From Candidatus Bathyarchaeota archaeon (lineage in GTDB: Archaea > Thermoproteota > Bathyarchaeia > TCS64): a DNA stretch of 64,000 bases. Below, in pieces: positions 33,899 to 42,380 of the stretch (position 1 is the first letter of the stretch; each line of letters begins with the position of its first letter). The stretch spans positions 88,106-152,105 of the forward strand of contig JAOZHO010000027.1 in assembly GCA_026014875.1 (NCBI GenBank), read 5' to 3'. The translations under genes and the position numbers were made by a program. The notes under the pieces are model-generated. The model saw nothing but the letters and a program-made list of their open reading frames with translations. It had not been told where the DNA came from and ran no database searches.

Positions 33899-34267
33899 TC
33901 ATGGGGCGATAGGTGTCTCCCGGGGTTCCGTGCCCCCTATGATTGAGAGCTGGGTCATCCCCTCCTCCTCGGATGCCCCGTGCTGGTGCATCATATTCGC
34001 GGGGACGAAGACGAGCTGTCCCTGGTGGAGTTCGATCTCCCCGTCCTCGGAAGCGATTATCCCTTTGCCCGAGACTATCCATGCGTACTGGTCCTGGGCG
34101 TGGGCGCTCCAGGGCCTCCGGATCCCCGGGGGGAACCTCACGACCGTGATGCTTAGGCCGAGGGTGCCGGTGGAGGCGTTCGAGATCCTATCAATGATTG
34201 CCTCACCGGGGGCTCCTGGAGCCAGGTCCGTCTCTGGCTCTATGACTTGGATTCCTATAGGCGTCAT
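33899..34267 (-). CDS. cupin-domain protein
   Basis: The 122-residue single cupin has the motif 1 region IRRPWSAHAQDQYAWIVSGKG and the motif 2 region GQLVFVPANMMHQHG. Histidines in HAQDQY and MMHQH could bind metal, although the usual GxHxH is not complete. Such proteins range from isomerases to small-molecule sensors. It is 51 bp downstream of the Ldh-type dehydrogenase on the same strand, so a shared metabolic role is possible. Confidence 0.8.
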   Translation of the reverse strand: MTPIGIQVIEPETDLAPGAPGEAIIDRISNASTGTLGLSITVVRFPPGIRRPWSAHAQDQYAWIVSGKGIIASEDGEIELHQGQLVFVPANMMHQHGASEEEGMTQLSIIGGTEPRETPIAP

Positions 34268-34318
34268 GCATGAGATACCGGGAGATGGGGGATAAATCGT
34301 TTCCGAGGGAGCGGGGGC

Positions 34319-35311
34319 TCAGGCGGGCTCCCCGATTACGCCCCGGAGCCCCTTCTCGCCGATGATCGCCTCGATCCTCGACCAGGTCTCGTCTTCGATG
34401 TAGATCCCCTCCTCCCGGAGCTTCAGCTTTTTCAGGTACTCGGGCTCCCCGGGATGCTGGACGCCCACGGCGCCGGAGGGCGGCGAGGTCTTCACGAACT
34501 CGGCGAAGCTGGACACCTCCTCCTTGAACTCGTCGAGGGGGCGGAAGGCCTCCACGTTGAAGACGGCGATGAAGCATCCGTCGTTGTGGCGGTGCTCGAT
34601 GCCGTGGCGGGCCTCGAAGGCGGCGGGGTCGGTGCCGTAGCCGATGCCCGTGAGTATCCCCGAGAACATCTCCACCATGAAGCTGAGACCGAAGCCCTTG
34701 TGGCCCTGGTCGCCCCCCAGGGGCAGTATTCCGCCTCCTCGGGGCAGGTCGAAGGGGTCCGTGGAGGGGTTCCCCTCGGCGTCCAGTATCCATCCCTCCG
34801 GGACCTCCTCCTTTCGGGCCCTGGCGACGCCCACCTTCCCGGCTGCGACGACGCTGGTGGCCATGTCGAGGAAGACGGGGGCCTGTTGGTTGCTGGGGAC
34901 TGCGATGGAGAGGGGGTTGGTCCCCAGGCGCACCTCCCTCCCCCCGAAGGGGACCACGCTCTTCCTCCCGGCCCCCGAGTCCGCAGTGATGAGCCCTATC
35001 ATTCCCTCCTCCGCGGCCATCATGGAGTAGTCGGCGAGCCTCCCGATGTGGCCCTGGTAATGGACGGTGACCGCGGCGACGTTGTGCTTCTTCGCCTTCT
35101 CGATGGCGAGGCGCATAGCCCTCTCGGTGACCACGAAGCCGAAGCCCCAGTTGCCGTTGATCCGGGCGGTGGTGGGGGTCTCGTGCTCCACCTCGAAGGG
35201 GGCACCGGGGACGATCTGGCCCAGCTTGATCCGGTTGACGTAGGTGGGGACCTGGATGACGCCGTGGGAGTCGTGGCCCGCGAGGTTAGCCCCGACGAGG
35301 TGCCTCGCCAC
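34319..35311 (-). CDS. Ldh/YiaK-family malate/lactate-type dehydrogenase, with apparent frameshift at the 5' end
   Basis: The 330-residue frame matches the LDH2 family: NLAGHDSHGVIQVPTYV (active-site His), INGNWGFGFVV, HIGRLADYSM, GTNPLSIAVP and GDQGHKGFGLSFMVEM. These NAD(P) enzymes reduce 2-keto acids. In the family about 30 further residues precede RHLVGANL. They are present upstream in the same frame (IPTFSPEYLEKTCYHIFRAY) but lack a start codon. A GTG with a good GGAGG ribosome-binding site lies just before, one base out of frame (35401-35403). One base seems to be missing after the start codon, through mutation or a sequencing error. If translated as it stands, initiation would be at the internal GTG. 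Confidence 0.8.
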   Translation of the reverse strand: MARHLVGANLAGHDSHGVIQVPTYVNRIKLGQIVPGAPFEVEHETPTTARINGNWGFGFVVTERAMRLAIEKAKKHNVAAVTVHYQGHIGRLADYSMMAAEEGMIGLITADSGAGRKSVVPFGGREVRLGTNPLSIAVPSNQQAPVFLDMATSVVAAGKVGVARARKEEVPEGWILDAEGNPSTDPFDLPRGGGILPLGGDQGHKGFGLSFMVEMFSGILTGIGYGTDPAAFEARHGIEHRHNDGCFIAVFNVEAFRPLDEFKEEVSSFAEFVKTSPPSGAVGVQHPGEPEYLKKLKLREEGIYIEDETWSRIEAIIGEKGLRGVIGEPA

Positions 35312-35497
35312 GGTCCCGGCCTCGTGCTCTGATGCTCCGTAGGCCCGGAATATGTGGTAGCATGTTTTCTCCAGGTATTCGGGTGAGAATGTTGGGATGT
35401 CACAAACCTCCGATTCTTAGCGATATCATCAATCGTAGGTGGTATTAGACTGCTGGGGTCTCGAATCGCCAGGGAGAATCTTGATGGCCCGGGGCGT

Positions 35498-35869
35498 TCA
35501 AGTGATCTCCAGGGGCATACGCTCTCCCCTTTTGTTGTAGACGGCCACCCGGTCCCGGGTGTAGGGATACGCGACGATGACCATGATCCTCCCGTATATG
35601 TGGTTGAGGTCTGTGGGGGAGGGCCGGGGGCTCCCGGAGGGGTGGGAGTGGAGTGTGCCCACGATGGAGAAGTCGATGGGGAGCATGTGAGGGCGGAACT
35701 GGGCGAAGCCCCTCCCCGTGCTCGCGAAGGGGGGGAAGAGGTGTTCCTCGAGGGTTATCTCGCCTTTGCTCACTTTCCCTCTGAGGAGTAGCAGGGCCTC
35801 CCGGGGGTGCTGCATCTTTGCGAAGAGAAGCAGGGAGTCCAAGAGCTCCCCGGGAATGGCGACGTTCAT
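35498..35869 (-). CDS. JAMM/MPN+ metalloprotease domain protein
   Basis: The 123-residue protein consists of one JAB/MPN domain with the full JAMM zinc site: an upstream Glu in HPREALLLLRG and HSHPSGSPRPSPTDL, which fits H-x-H-x7-S-x2-D. Archaeal members can cleave ubiquitin-like modifiers (SAMPs) or act in sulfur-carrier processing. No ubiquitin-like gene is adjacent, although sulfur-carrier genes occur far to the right. The activity is expected from the intact motif; the substrate is inferred only from the family. Confidence 0.88.
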   Translation of the reverse strand: MNVAIPGELLDSLLLFAKMQHPREALLLLRGKVSKGEITLEEHLFPPFASTGRGFAQFRPHMLPIDFSIVGTLHSHPSGSPRPSPTDLNHIYGRIMVIVAYPYTRDRVAVYNKRGERMPLEIT

Positions 35870-35899
35870 GGCCAGGTTAGTATTTGGGGGGCCTCTCCT

Positions 35900-37321
35900 T
35901 TAAGAGACTCTTCTCTCCGGTGACCCGGACGCACCCGCCATATTCACCCAGTCGTTCAGCCCTATGCTGCTCCAGACGAACCTCGTGGGAGCCAGCGCCC
36001 CCCTGCATCCGAGGGCCCTATCGCCTCTCGCAGTCATCATCCAGGCCTCGTTCCAGAGCCCTTTGGAGGCCAGCGAGTGCCCCCGCCTCAGGAGTCGCCA
36101 GCCCTCCAGTGCATCCACCTCGATCGATCCGCCGTCCATGTATTCGCATAGGTCGTCGAGGGGCTCGTTGGCCGCCATCCTGATCCTTGATAGGTTCTCG
36201 AGCACTGCGACGAGGAGCTCTTTCTCGTGCTCCGCTTGGGGCTCCAGGTCATCGGTTGACTCCAGCGCCCTCTCGAAGCCTTTCACCGCATCCGCCTTGT
36301 TCCCCATGAGGCTGTCTATCACGCCGCAGTTGTTCAGGGACGCAGCGATGACGTATCTGTCTCCTGTCGTGCTGCTGGACTTTAAGGACTCCCTGATGAG
36401 CGTCTGGGCGTCTCTGCGTCTGGCTCTGCTCCCCAGAACCACCCCGAGGTTGCAGTTGGTGTGGGCTCTCCCGTTCTCGTCCCCTATCGCATTGTAGGTC
36501 TCAAGGGCTTCGGAGAACGCCTCCTCCGCTTCCTCGAACCTCTTCAGTCTCCCGGCCACCACGCCCAGGTTGTTCAGCGTGTCGGCGAGGGCTTTCTTGT
36601 TGTCGGCCCTCCGGAAATGGAGTATCGCTTCCGAGTGGAGCGTCTCCGCTTCGCCCCGATCGCCGGCTCTGTCGGAGAGCTGCCCGAGCCTCAGCAGGGT
36701 ATCGGCAAGCATCCCGCAGGAGCCTTTTTCCCTCAGCAGGTCTGCCGCCTCTCCCAGCCGTGAGGCCGCTTTCTCCCCTTTTCCCAGGAGCAGCCATACC
36801 TTGGCGAGGGTTCTCAATACGTCCGCTGTCCCCTGGGTGTCGCCCAGTCCCCTGGATATCTGGAGGGCCTCGTAGAGGTGGATGCCGGCCTTCCCGTGTT
36901 CCCCCTGCTCCATGTGGATCGCCGCCAAGTCGGATAGGGTCTCGAGGAGGGGCTCTGATTCGCCTCGCTCTCTGAGATAAGGGAGGATCTGGGTGAGACC
37001 GCGTCCTGCGCCCTTCGGGTCACCCATCTCCATGAGGGCCACGCTCAGGAGCTTGGAGACCTGGACCGATGAGGCTTCGTCCCCGAGCCCTCGGTACACC
37101 CCTTGGGCTTCCTCGAGGAGGGGGCGGGCGACATGAGGACGCCCGAGGTCCAGATTCAGTGAACCCAGGGAGTGGAGGGATTCGGCCAGCCTTTCAGATT
37201 CGTCGCTGCGCCTCAGGGTATCGATGGCATCCTCCAGGTGGGCCTTGGCCCTGATTATTTCGCGATTCTCGGAGGGGGTGTTAGACGCCTCGTCCTTGTC
37301 GCTGAGGTCGGATGCTTTCAT
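35900..37321 (-). CDS. tetratricopeptide-repeat protein
   Basis: A 473-residue all-helical protein with about nine TPR units of 40 residues (ADTLNNLGVVAGRLKRFEEA and NCNLGVVLGSRARRRDAQ are two examples). The pattern of 'A..L..LG.l....g....A....eAl' runs throughout, resembling the MalT/LGN-like helical scaffolds. A C-terminal 70-residue region (DALEGWRLLRRGHSLASKG, ALAPTRFVWSSIG) is not TPR-like. There is no signal peptide or enzyme domain. It probably mediates protein contacts; partners are unknown. Confidence 0.85.
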   Translation of the reverse strand: MKASDLSDKDEASNTPSENREIIRAKAHLEDAIDTLRRSDESERLAESLHSLGSLNLDLGRPHVARPLLEEAQGVYRGLGDEASSVQVSKLLSVALMEMGDPKGAGRGLTQILPYLRERGESEPLLETLSDLAAIHMEQGEHGKAGIHLYEALQISRGLGDTQGTADVLRTLAKVWLLLGKGEKAASRLGEAADLLREKGSCGMLADTLLRLGQLSDRAGDRGEAETLHSEAILHFRRADNKKALADTLNNLGVVAGRLKRFEEAEEAFSEALETYNAIGDENGRAHTNCNLGVVLGSRARRRDAQTLIRESLKSSSTTGDRYVIAASLNNCGVIDSLMGNKADAVKGFERALESTDDLEPQAEHEKELLVAVLENLSRIRMAANEPLDDLCEYMDGGSIEVDALEGWRLLRRGHSLASKGLWNEAWMMTARGDRALGCRGALAPTRFVWSSIGLNDWVNMAGASGSPERRVS

Positions 37322-37370
37322 TTGCGCCCTCCCGAGTCTGCGCCCTAGAACCTCCGGGTTTGGAGCGGGA

Positions 37371-37520
37371 TTACATTACCGAGAGTGAGAAGCTGTGAAT
37401 GAGATCGAGGAAAACTTTGGTGAGGAAGCTCATTGTGAGATACACGGAGGCTGCGGAGAGGAGATACCCGAGGACCATACGCTTCATGTCTTCCACCTTT
37501 CCTATGACGTTAACGAACAT
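37371..37520 (-). CDS. 49-residue small membrane protein
   Basis: Below the ORF-track cutoff. The sequence from ATG is MFVNVIGKVEDMKRMVLGYL followed by LSAASVYLTMSFLTKVFLDL and a short tail, giving one clear hydrophobic helix. An alternative start is the internal Met of MKRMVLGYL. It lies 49 bp upstream of the TPR gene on the same strand, so it may lead that transcript. No family is recognised. Confidence 0.45.
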   Translation of the reverse strand: MFVNVIGKVEDMKRMVLGYLLSAASVYLTMSFLTKVFLDLIHSFSLSVM

Positions 37521-37648
37521 AATTCAGATATAAGGCTTCTCTGACGAAAAGAGCCATAATAATCCTTGTTTTGACAATTTTAGTCGATATTTCCCACTTT
37601 CTGCACTCACTTCCAGAACCGGGAAAAACTAAAAAATAATTCACGTCA

Positions 37649-38167
37649 ATGTATTCGGCCCCCATAGGTACATGGAAAGAGTTCCGTTTCAGAACCATCA
37701 TCACTAAACTGTTATTAATAGAGGAAACTTTACCATCTTGGCCGGATTTCATAGTCACGGGCTCCGGAGGTTCCCGATTGGAGAAAAAAGTCAGATTGAC
37801 CCCCCAGATGATAGCCAGGCTATTTGGCGTACCAGTGGGCGAGGGGCCCGAGCGGGGAGAGTCGATAGAGGATTCCGGAGACGGGACCAGAGGCGTAGGG
37901 CATCCAGTCGGAGACCCTCCAGCAGAGCTTGAGGAGCGGACCAGGGAGAAGGGGTCAAAGATGATGCCCTCCGTCACAATCGGGTTGGCGGTGATAGGGA
38001 TGATGATGGTGGGCGTGGGCGCTCTCCTGATCCTGCCCATAAGCTTGTCCCTGGAGCACGCACGCATAATTTGGGGCCTCGGGTTCTTCGCGGTCGGGGT
38101 ATCGGTGATATTCAGCGTTGCAACGAGATCCCGTTCATCAGACGAGGGAACGCAGCACTCGATCTAA
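37649..38167 (+). CDS. two-helix membrane protein with uncertain N-terminus
   Basis: The convincing part is the last 65 residues: MPSVTIGLAVIGMMMVGVG, then a second helix IIWGLGFFAVGVSVIFSVAT and a polar tail. The preceding 100 residues are acidic and low-complexity (GEGPERGESIEDSGDGTRG). True translation may start at the first ATG, at MIARLFGVPVG, or near MMPSVTIG. No function is recognised. Confidence 0.5.
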   Translation: MYSAPIGTWKEFRFRTIITKLLLIEETLPSWPDFIVTGSGGSRLEKKVRLTPQMIARLFGVPVGEGPERGESIEDSGDGTRGVGHPVGDPPAELEERTREKGSKMMPSVTIGLAVIGMMMVGVGALLILPISLSLEHARIIWGLGFFAVGVSVIFSVATRSRSSDEGTQHSI

Positions 38168-38506
38168 GCATGCGAGCCCCCGGAGCACCTTCAGGGTCCC
38201 CGGCTCCTGTGTTACCCTGCGACCTTGGGGATATTATCGGTGCATGTAACAGCTTATATCTCGACGCGGGGTTGTATGGGGTGGCGGTGGGAGAGCCTTA
38301 GATCAACGAATCTATCCTGAATCCGCACTCGCCACCTACCGGGAGTGCGCATAGCACCCCATTTTTCTCAACTGTCGCGTCTCGCCAGTCGATGAACCGT
38401 TTCAGCGCCTCCTTGAATAGCTTGAGCTTCGAGGGCGTCGTCGTTGAGGGGCTCGAACAATTGTTATAACTAAGTGTAACTTGGTTTGATCGGGGTAGGT
38501 TCTGCA
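38168..38506. other. 340-bp spacer with no convincing gene
   Basis: A minus-strand ORF (38298-38507) has a plausible end, FKEALKRFIDWRDATVEKNG then GGECGFRIDSLI, but its only start is a TTG overlapping the next gene's ATG. It may be the tail of a lost gene. A TATA-like stretch (TTGTTATAACTAAG) lies about 40 bp before the zinc-ribbon gene. Nothing else is supported. Confidence 0.35.
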
Positions 38507-38908
38507 ATGTATTGTCCCAAGTGCGGTTCCGAGAATCGGGACGATGCGAGATTCTGCGCCGGCTGCGGGGCCGCTCTGGAGGGGGCGTATGATGACCGAA
38601 GACCCGTCACAAGGGATCGGTCTGATCAGATGTGCTTCGGGCCCTCCGGTGGGGCTCTCCCGGGTCTGGTGATAGGGGCCATCATCATAATCGTGGGTGT
38701 GACCTCTGTCTTCGGGCGGGACTTTGGCGAGATGATGGGGATGTGGGGTGAGAGCTTCGGCGAGGGCATGGGCGAATGGGGGATGGGCGTCGGCAGGTTC
38801 TTCGCCGAGTGGGGGACGAGCTGGGGGAGTACGATCGGTGCCTATGTTTCGATCATCGTCGGTCTTGCCATCGTGTACTTTGTTTTGTATGGGCGTGGCA
38901 GGCGGTAG
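38507..38908 (+). CDS. zinc-ribbon membrane protein with two transmembrane segments
   Basis: Start at the ATG giving MYCPKCGSENRDDARFCAGC, the zinc-ribbon (zinc_ribbon_2) that normally opens these proteins; this makes 133 residues. A linker leads to one hydrophobic helix (LPGLVIGAIIIIVGVTSVFG), a Met/Gly/Trp-rich amphipathic section (GEMMGMWGESFGEGMGEWG), and a second helix (IGAYVSIIVGLAIVYFVLY). The same general plan of zinc ribbon plus membrane helices occurs in two other genes near 1.7-4 kb. Function unknown. Confidence 0.75.
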   Translation: MYCPKCGSENRDDARFCAGCGAALEGAYDDRRPVTRDRSDQMCFGPSGGALPGLVIGAIIIIVGVTSVFGRDFGEMMGMWGESFGEGMGEWGMGVGRFFAEWGTSWGSTIGAYVSIIVGLAIVYFVLYGRGRR

Positions 38909-39025
38909 GGCCTAGGGCCAGCGCGCGTTTATCCAGACACGTCAACCGTTCGGTGACTTTTGGTTCTTGAGCCACACATTTCCTGATCGTAGCTCTTTGG
39001 GTATTTCGTCACCAAATTTTATCTT

Positions 39026-39349
39026 ATGGAATTCGGAGCTGCAGGGCTGGCCCAAGTACTGGTACGCGAAAAGAAGGCTTTGCTCATTTCTAAGGAGAAG
39101 AGGCACTTTAAACAAAACGAGAGATTTCTAGGTATGACGGGGATAACCATTCAAGAGAAGTCATTTCACAACATGATCGATTTCAACAAACATGAGCTGC
39201 TGAAAATCCTTAAATCTAAAGATCAGCATGCTGCGATCAGCAAACTCCCTAAAAGCATCAGAAAAACTTTGAAAAAATATGGAATCATCACAGATAGATG
39301 GCACAATAGCGAAATTACGTTAAAAACCCTTGACTACCTAGTCGGATGA
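39026..39349 (+). CDS. hypothetical basic protein
   Basis: A 107-residue lysine-rich ORF more AT-rich than the left-hand genes. It includes REKKALLISKEKRHFKQNER and a helical C-terminal half (ELLKILKSKDQHAAISKLPK, SIRKTLKKYGI). Nothing identifies a family; the last half could be a small DNA-binding helix bundle. It lies at the junction where the accessory right-hand region begins. Confidence 0.45.
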   Translation: MEFGAAGLAQVLVREKKALLISKEKRHFKQNERFLGMTGITIQEKSFHNMIDFNKHELLKILKSKDQHAAISKLPKSIRKTLKKYGIITDRWHNSEITLKTLDYLVG

Positions 39350-39494
39350 CAATCAAACGACACTTTTTACTTGCGCGCAGTTCAACTCATCGATATTATC
39401 TCTAAAAAAATAATCGACTGTTTTGATAATAAAATTGCGCGCGCGGCGCATACGGTAATGTTAAAAGACGGCTATAAGATGTGTTAGGAACATC

Positions 39495-40670
39495 TTGCCC
39501 TTGCTTAGCACTCTCCGAAAGCCTGCTTTCTTAAAAATCTATACCCTTCCGTTACTACAAGTTGCCATAGGTTCTATGAGTAACTCGGTTTCCATTCTAT
39601 TCGCCTTAGATCTCGGAGCCAACATCTTCCAAATCAACTTAATAAATACGGTACGGAGCACAATGAGTATCTTACTTCTGATCCCTTTTGGCATCCTCTC
39701 CGATCGATATGGACGAAAACCAATGATCATCTATCCGAGAGCCATAATGCTCCTTGGAACCATAATACGTGCATTTGCGACACATCCGAACCACCTCATC
39801 ATTGCTTCGTTGGTCGGTGGATTTGCAGGAGGAAGCTACTTTCCCGTCCTCCTCTCAATGATTGCTGACATCTCTACTGCAGAAGAAAGACAAGAAAGCA
39901 TCAGCACCCTATTTTTGTTCTCAAGTATAGGTATGGTGATTGGCCCCTCAATTTCCGCTTTCCTCTTACTACTCCCTCAGATTAATTTGCGGAGCATGTA
40001 CCAAATAACGGCAATCGGAGAAATCGGCGTATTGATCTACATGGTCATAATAATTGGAGAAACGAAACCACAGGTTGGGATCCGTGATAAAATTAAGCCC
40101 CTACCCCAAATCAAACATTTGATAAGTCAACCAAAATTCCAAGGGCTGCTCATCGTAGTATTCCTCTATAACTTCTATCACTCGATATTCCGAACCTATA
40201 CTCCAATATATGGTAGAGTGAACCTGAACCTTACGAATGCTGAGATCGTATCATTTGATACATATCGGAACCTTGGCGTGCTGCTCATTCGCTTTTCAAC
40301 CGCCACCTTCCTTACACGAGTCCCGATCAATCCATTCCTGCTAACAGTACTCGCATTAGGTGGATTAACCGGTTTCCTAACACCCTTCGCCACTAACTAT
40401 GCGTCAATAGTGCCGATTCTTTTCCTAATAGGAATCAGCTTTGGCGCATATAGAATTCTTAGCACCATTCTTGCTGCGAATAATTCAGTACCTGAAAATC
40501 GAGGCGTAGCTAATAGCCTGCTTGACTTCAGTGGATCAGCCGGCAACTTAACAAACATATTTACTACATCAATAGCTGAAAATTTCGGGATCGTTCCAGT
40601 CTTCATCTTGGGAAGTCTCACTTGCTTTAGCGCGATCATCCCGACGCTCTGGCGAAAAATAGGAAGATAA
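39495..40670 (+). CDS. major facilitator superfamily (MFS) transporter
   Basis: A 391-residue protein with about 12 hydrophobic helices. The loop 2-3 signature reads GILSDRYGRKPMIIYPR, which is the MFS 'GxxxDRxGRR' motif, and SLVGGFAGGSYFPVLLSMIA follows. Start codon TTG at PLLSTLRKPAFLKIYTL. The family is a proton-linked permease for drugs, sugars or other small molecules; the substrate is not evident. The gene is richer in A/T than the left-hand genes. The upstream spacer has GCGCGCGCGGCGC. Confidence 0.88.
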   Translation: MPLLSTLRKPAFLKIYTLPLLQVAIGSMSNSVSILFALDLGANIFQINLINTVRSTMSILLLIPFGILSDRYGRKPMIIYPRAIMLLGTIIRAFATHPNHLIIASLVGGFAGGSYFPVLLSMIADISTAEERQESISTLFLFSSIGMVIGPSISAFLLLLPQINLRSMYQITAIGEIGVLIYMVIIIGETKPQVGIRDKIKPLPQIKHLISQPKFQGLLIVVFLYNFYHSIFRTYTPIYGRVNLNLTNAEIVSFDTYRNLGVLLIRFSTATFLTRVPINPFLLTVLALGGLTGFLTPFATNYASIVPILFLIGISFGAYRILSTILAANNSVPENRGVANSLLDFSGSAGNLTNIFTTSIAENFGIVPVFILGSLTCFSAIIPTLWRKIGR

Positions 40671-40877
40671 GTCGTTTCGTCCGCGCGTGTCGGCAGGGGT
40701 TGATCCAACGTCTTCTCTTAGCCGTATTCTTGATTTGAATGGGGCGAGAGCGATGCACGCGTGTGGGTGCATAGAGTGTGTATGTGTAGGTAGGGAGGGA
40801 AGGGAGATGGAAGAAAGATTGAAAGTAGATATGGGTTTGGGGGTGAATAGTATCCCCTTCGAGATGGACCGAGGGGG

Positions 40878-41597
40878 TTAGAGCACCCTCTTTTTCGGTC
40901 TGGGCTTGGGATACATGAGCTTGCTATGGCTTAGCCCCAGACGGACCAGGCTTTCAGCAGTCTTCAGGGCGGCCCGGATGGGCTCCACCAGAGGGGCTTT
41001 GACCCTTTCCGCCGCCTTTTCATAGTACTCCACCATGAAGCCGCACATCTGGATCACCACCTGGGCTCCATCCTCCTTGACGGCCCTGTTGGCCTCCTCC
41101 ACCACGAGGTCTATGACCTTCTCCGGGTGCTTCGAGACCTCTGAGACGGGCACATCGATGGAGCGTACCGAGGCAAGGCGGTCAGCGTATCCGTAAACGT
41201 AGACCTGACGTTCCTTCCTGGGCTTCATGCACTTGGCGGGGGTGATTATCGAAAACTTGTGTCCGAGCATTGATGCAACCTGGAGTGAGGACTCCATGGG
41301 CCCTATGACGGGGATATCCAGATATTCTCTGATGCCGGGCACGAAGGGGTCGCCCGTGTCCCCGATTACAACCGCGTCGAAGCCCTCGCCGGCAGCCTCC
41401 ACGATGGCCCTGACGACCTCGCTCCCACCAGCGTAGTCGTCGAAGTCCCCCTCGGAGTTCTCGGAGCCCCTCCTCAAGCCCCTGCCGACCAGCGTAGTAT
41501 CCTCCCCGAGGAGCCCGGGAACCCAGCTCCACCCGTCAATCCGCTCTTGAACCGAACCCGGCTCACGGAGGCCGGGAGATAGGTAAAGAATCTTCAT
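40878..41597 (-). CDS. aspartate/glutamate/hydantoin racemase-superfamily protein with one catalytic Cys
   Basis: From the ATG at MKILYLSPG (the longer ORF adds 43 doubtful residues) this 239-residue protein has the racemase fold. In the N-terminal site, where cysteine-pair racemases have 'GCFGDP', it has IGDTGDPFVPGIREYL, so the first Cys is Asp. The second site keeps Cys in VVIQMCGFMVEYY. A single Cys is also found in arylmalonate decarboxylase-like enzymes of this superfamily. Racemisation by two cysteines therefore looks unlikely. Substrate unknown. Confidence 0.75.
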   Translation of the reverse strand: MKILYLSPGLREPGSVQERIDGWSWVPGLLGEDTTLVGRGLRRGSENSEGDFDDYAGGSEVVRAIVEAAGEGFDAVVIGDTGDPFVPGIREYLDIPVIGPMESSLQVASMLGHKFSIITPAKCMKPRKERQVYVYGYADRLASVRSIDVPVSEVSKHPEKVIDLVVEEANRAVKEDGAQVVIQMCGFMVEYYEKAAERVKAPLVEPIRAALKTAESLVRLGLSHSKLMYPKPRPKKRVL

Positions 41598-41790
41598 GCT
41601 CACAGCTATGGGCTTCAATTTAATAAATTGAGCCGCCCCCCTCCCACAAGTACGGGTGGAGCTAGGCGAGGATGACCCCGCGCACAGCTCCGCCCAATGC
41701 CCTGGCATCAAGCAGGGAATCCCCATTAATGTGAGGGTGCGCAGGCGACTCTCTGAGCCGAATTTATTGGGATAACATTCATACCCTGCT

Positions 41791-41895
41791 CACTAGTAGA
41801 GGGGTCGAGTCTTCCCCACTACCTTCAAGAACCGCGACCTGTACTTTTCGGAGCCGCCGATCGCCTCATGGATATCATCGTACTCTCGCTTCAGG
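41791..41895 (-). pseudogene. 3'-end fragment of a tRNA-dihydrouridine synthase gene (direct repeat of the dus 3' end)
   Basis: This 105-bp stretch matches the last 105 bp of the intact dus (48822-48926) with about five differences, same strand, and includes the stop codon. It reads KREYDDIHEAIGGSEKYRSR then FLKVVGKTRPLY. The similarity ends sharply at CTTCAGG. A second, 5' dus fragment lies at 50.6 kb. These fragments enclose the accessory segment discussed in the findings. Confidence 0.85.
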
Positions 41896-41898
41896 CCA

Positions 41899-42060
41899 TC
41901 AGTCGATGCATTGTTTAAGCTCCTTCGTGAGCCTGCGGATCTGTTCCATGGTGAGCATCACCTAGTAGAATAGGTCTTTCCTAGAGTTGATGCCCTGAGC
42001 GATGAAGAAAGCCACATGTGCGTAATCACAGTGGCCGAAATCGTTCCTATCAGTCCTAGC
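41899..42060 (-). pseudogene. unidentified gene remnant with internal stop
   Basis: Immediately next to the dus fragment, the minus strand reads ARTDRNDFGHCDYAHVAFFI and AQGINSRKDLFY, an in-frame TAG (41962-41964), then VMLTMEQIRRLTKELKQCID and a stop. The residue pattern looks like real protein that has decayed. I cannot name the family. The rest of the spacer from 41598 to 42104 shows no intact frame. Confidence 0.4.
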
Positions 42061-42104
42061 GATCACGAAAAAACACTGGAAAAAAAGGGGGAAAGGTGTG
42101 GCCG

Positions 42105-42380
42105 TCACTTGGTCCGCTTTGTTATCTTACGGATTTTTCTTCCCTTGAAGTTCACGCCTCCGACGAGCGCCACTGAAGGCAGGCTCCTCACGTTCTCGGC
42201 CAGCGAACGGTCCAAGACTCCTATCACCACAGATCTATCCTTGAGCAAGGCCTCGACCCGCCCACCGTGGACCTGCACGTAGTTGATCACCCTGTCCGTG
42301 TCCCTCCGGGTGGCGCCGTCTCTCAGCCGGATCAGGAACGTTTCCACGGCCATCCTTAGCCTCTCGCTGACTCGACCCAT
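42105..42380 (-). CDS. small protein, possibly of the inhibitor-I9/propeptide-like fold, last gene of the four-gene operon
   Basis: A 91-residue protein whose start overlaps the end of the PASTA-like gene by 25 bp, so they are coupled. After a helix (RLRMAVETFLIRLRDGATRR), the section VINYVQVHGGRVEALLKDRS followed by VVIGVLDRSLAENVRSLPSV and ALVGGVNF looks like the ferredoxin-like beta-alpha-beta of subtilisin propeptides and I9 inhibitors ('hG..v......v.v.l......l..l..V..V'). The C-terminus is strongly basic. If correct, it may bind a protease, and a trypsin-like gene lies 5 kb away. This is a pattern-based suggestion. Confidence 0.6.
   Translation of the reverse strand: MGRVSERLRMAVETFLIRLRDGATRRDTDRVINYVQVHGGRVEALLKDRSVVIGVLDRSLAENVRSLPSVALVGGVNFKGRKIRKITKRTK

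Noticed and set aside
41962-41964. In-frame TAG read as pyrrolysine
   Set aside because: No sign of a Pyl-using family, and the frame has no start. A plain nonsense mutation is more likely.
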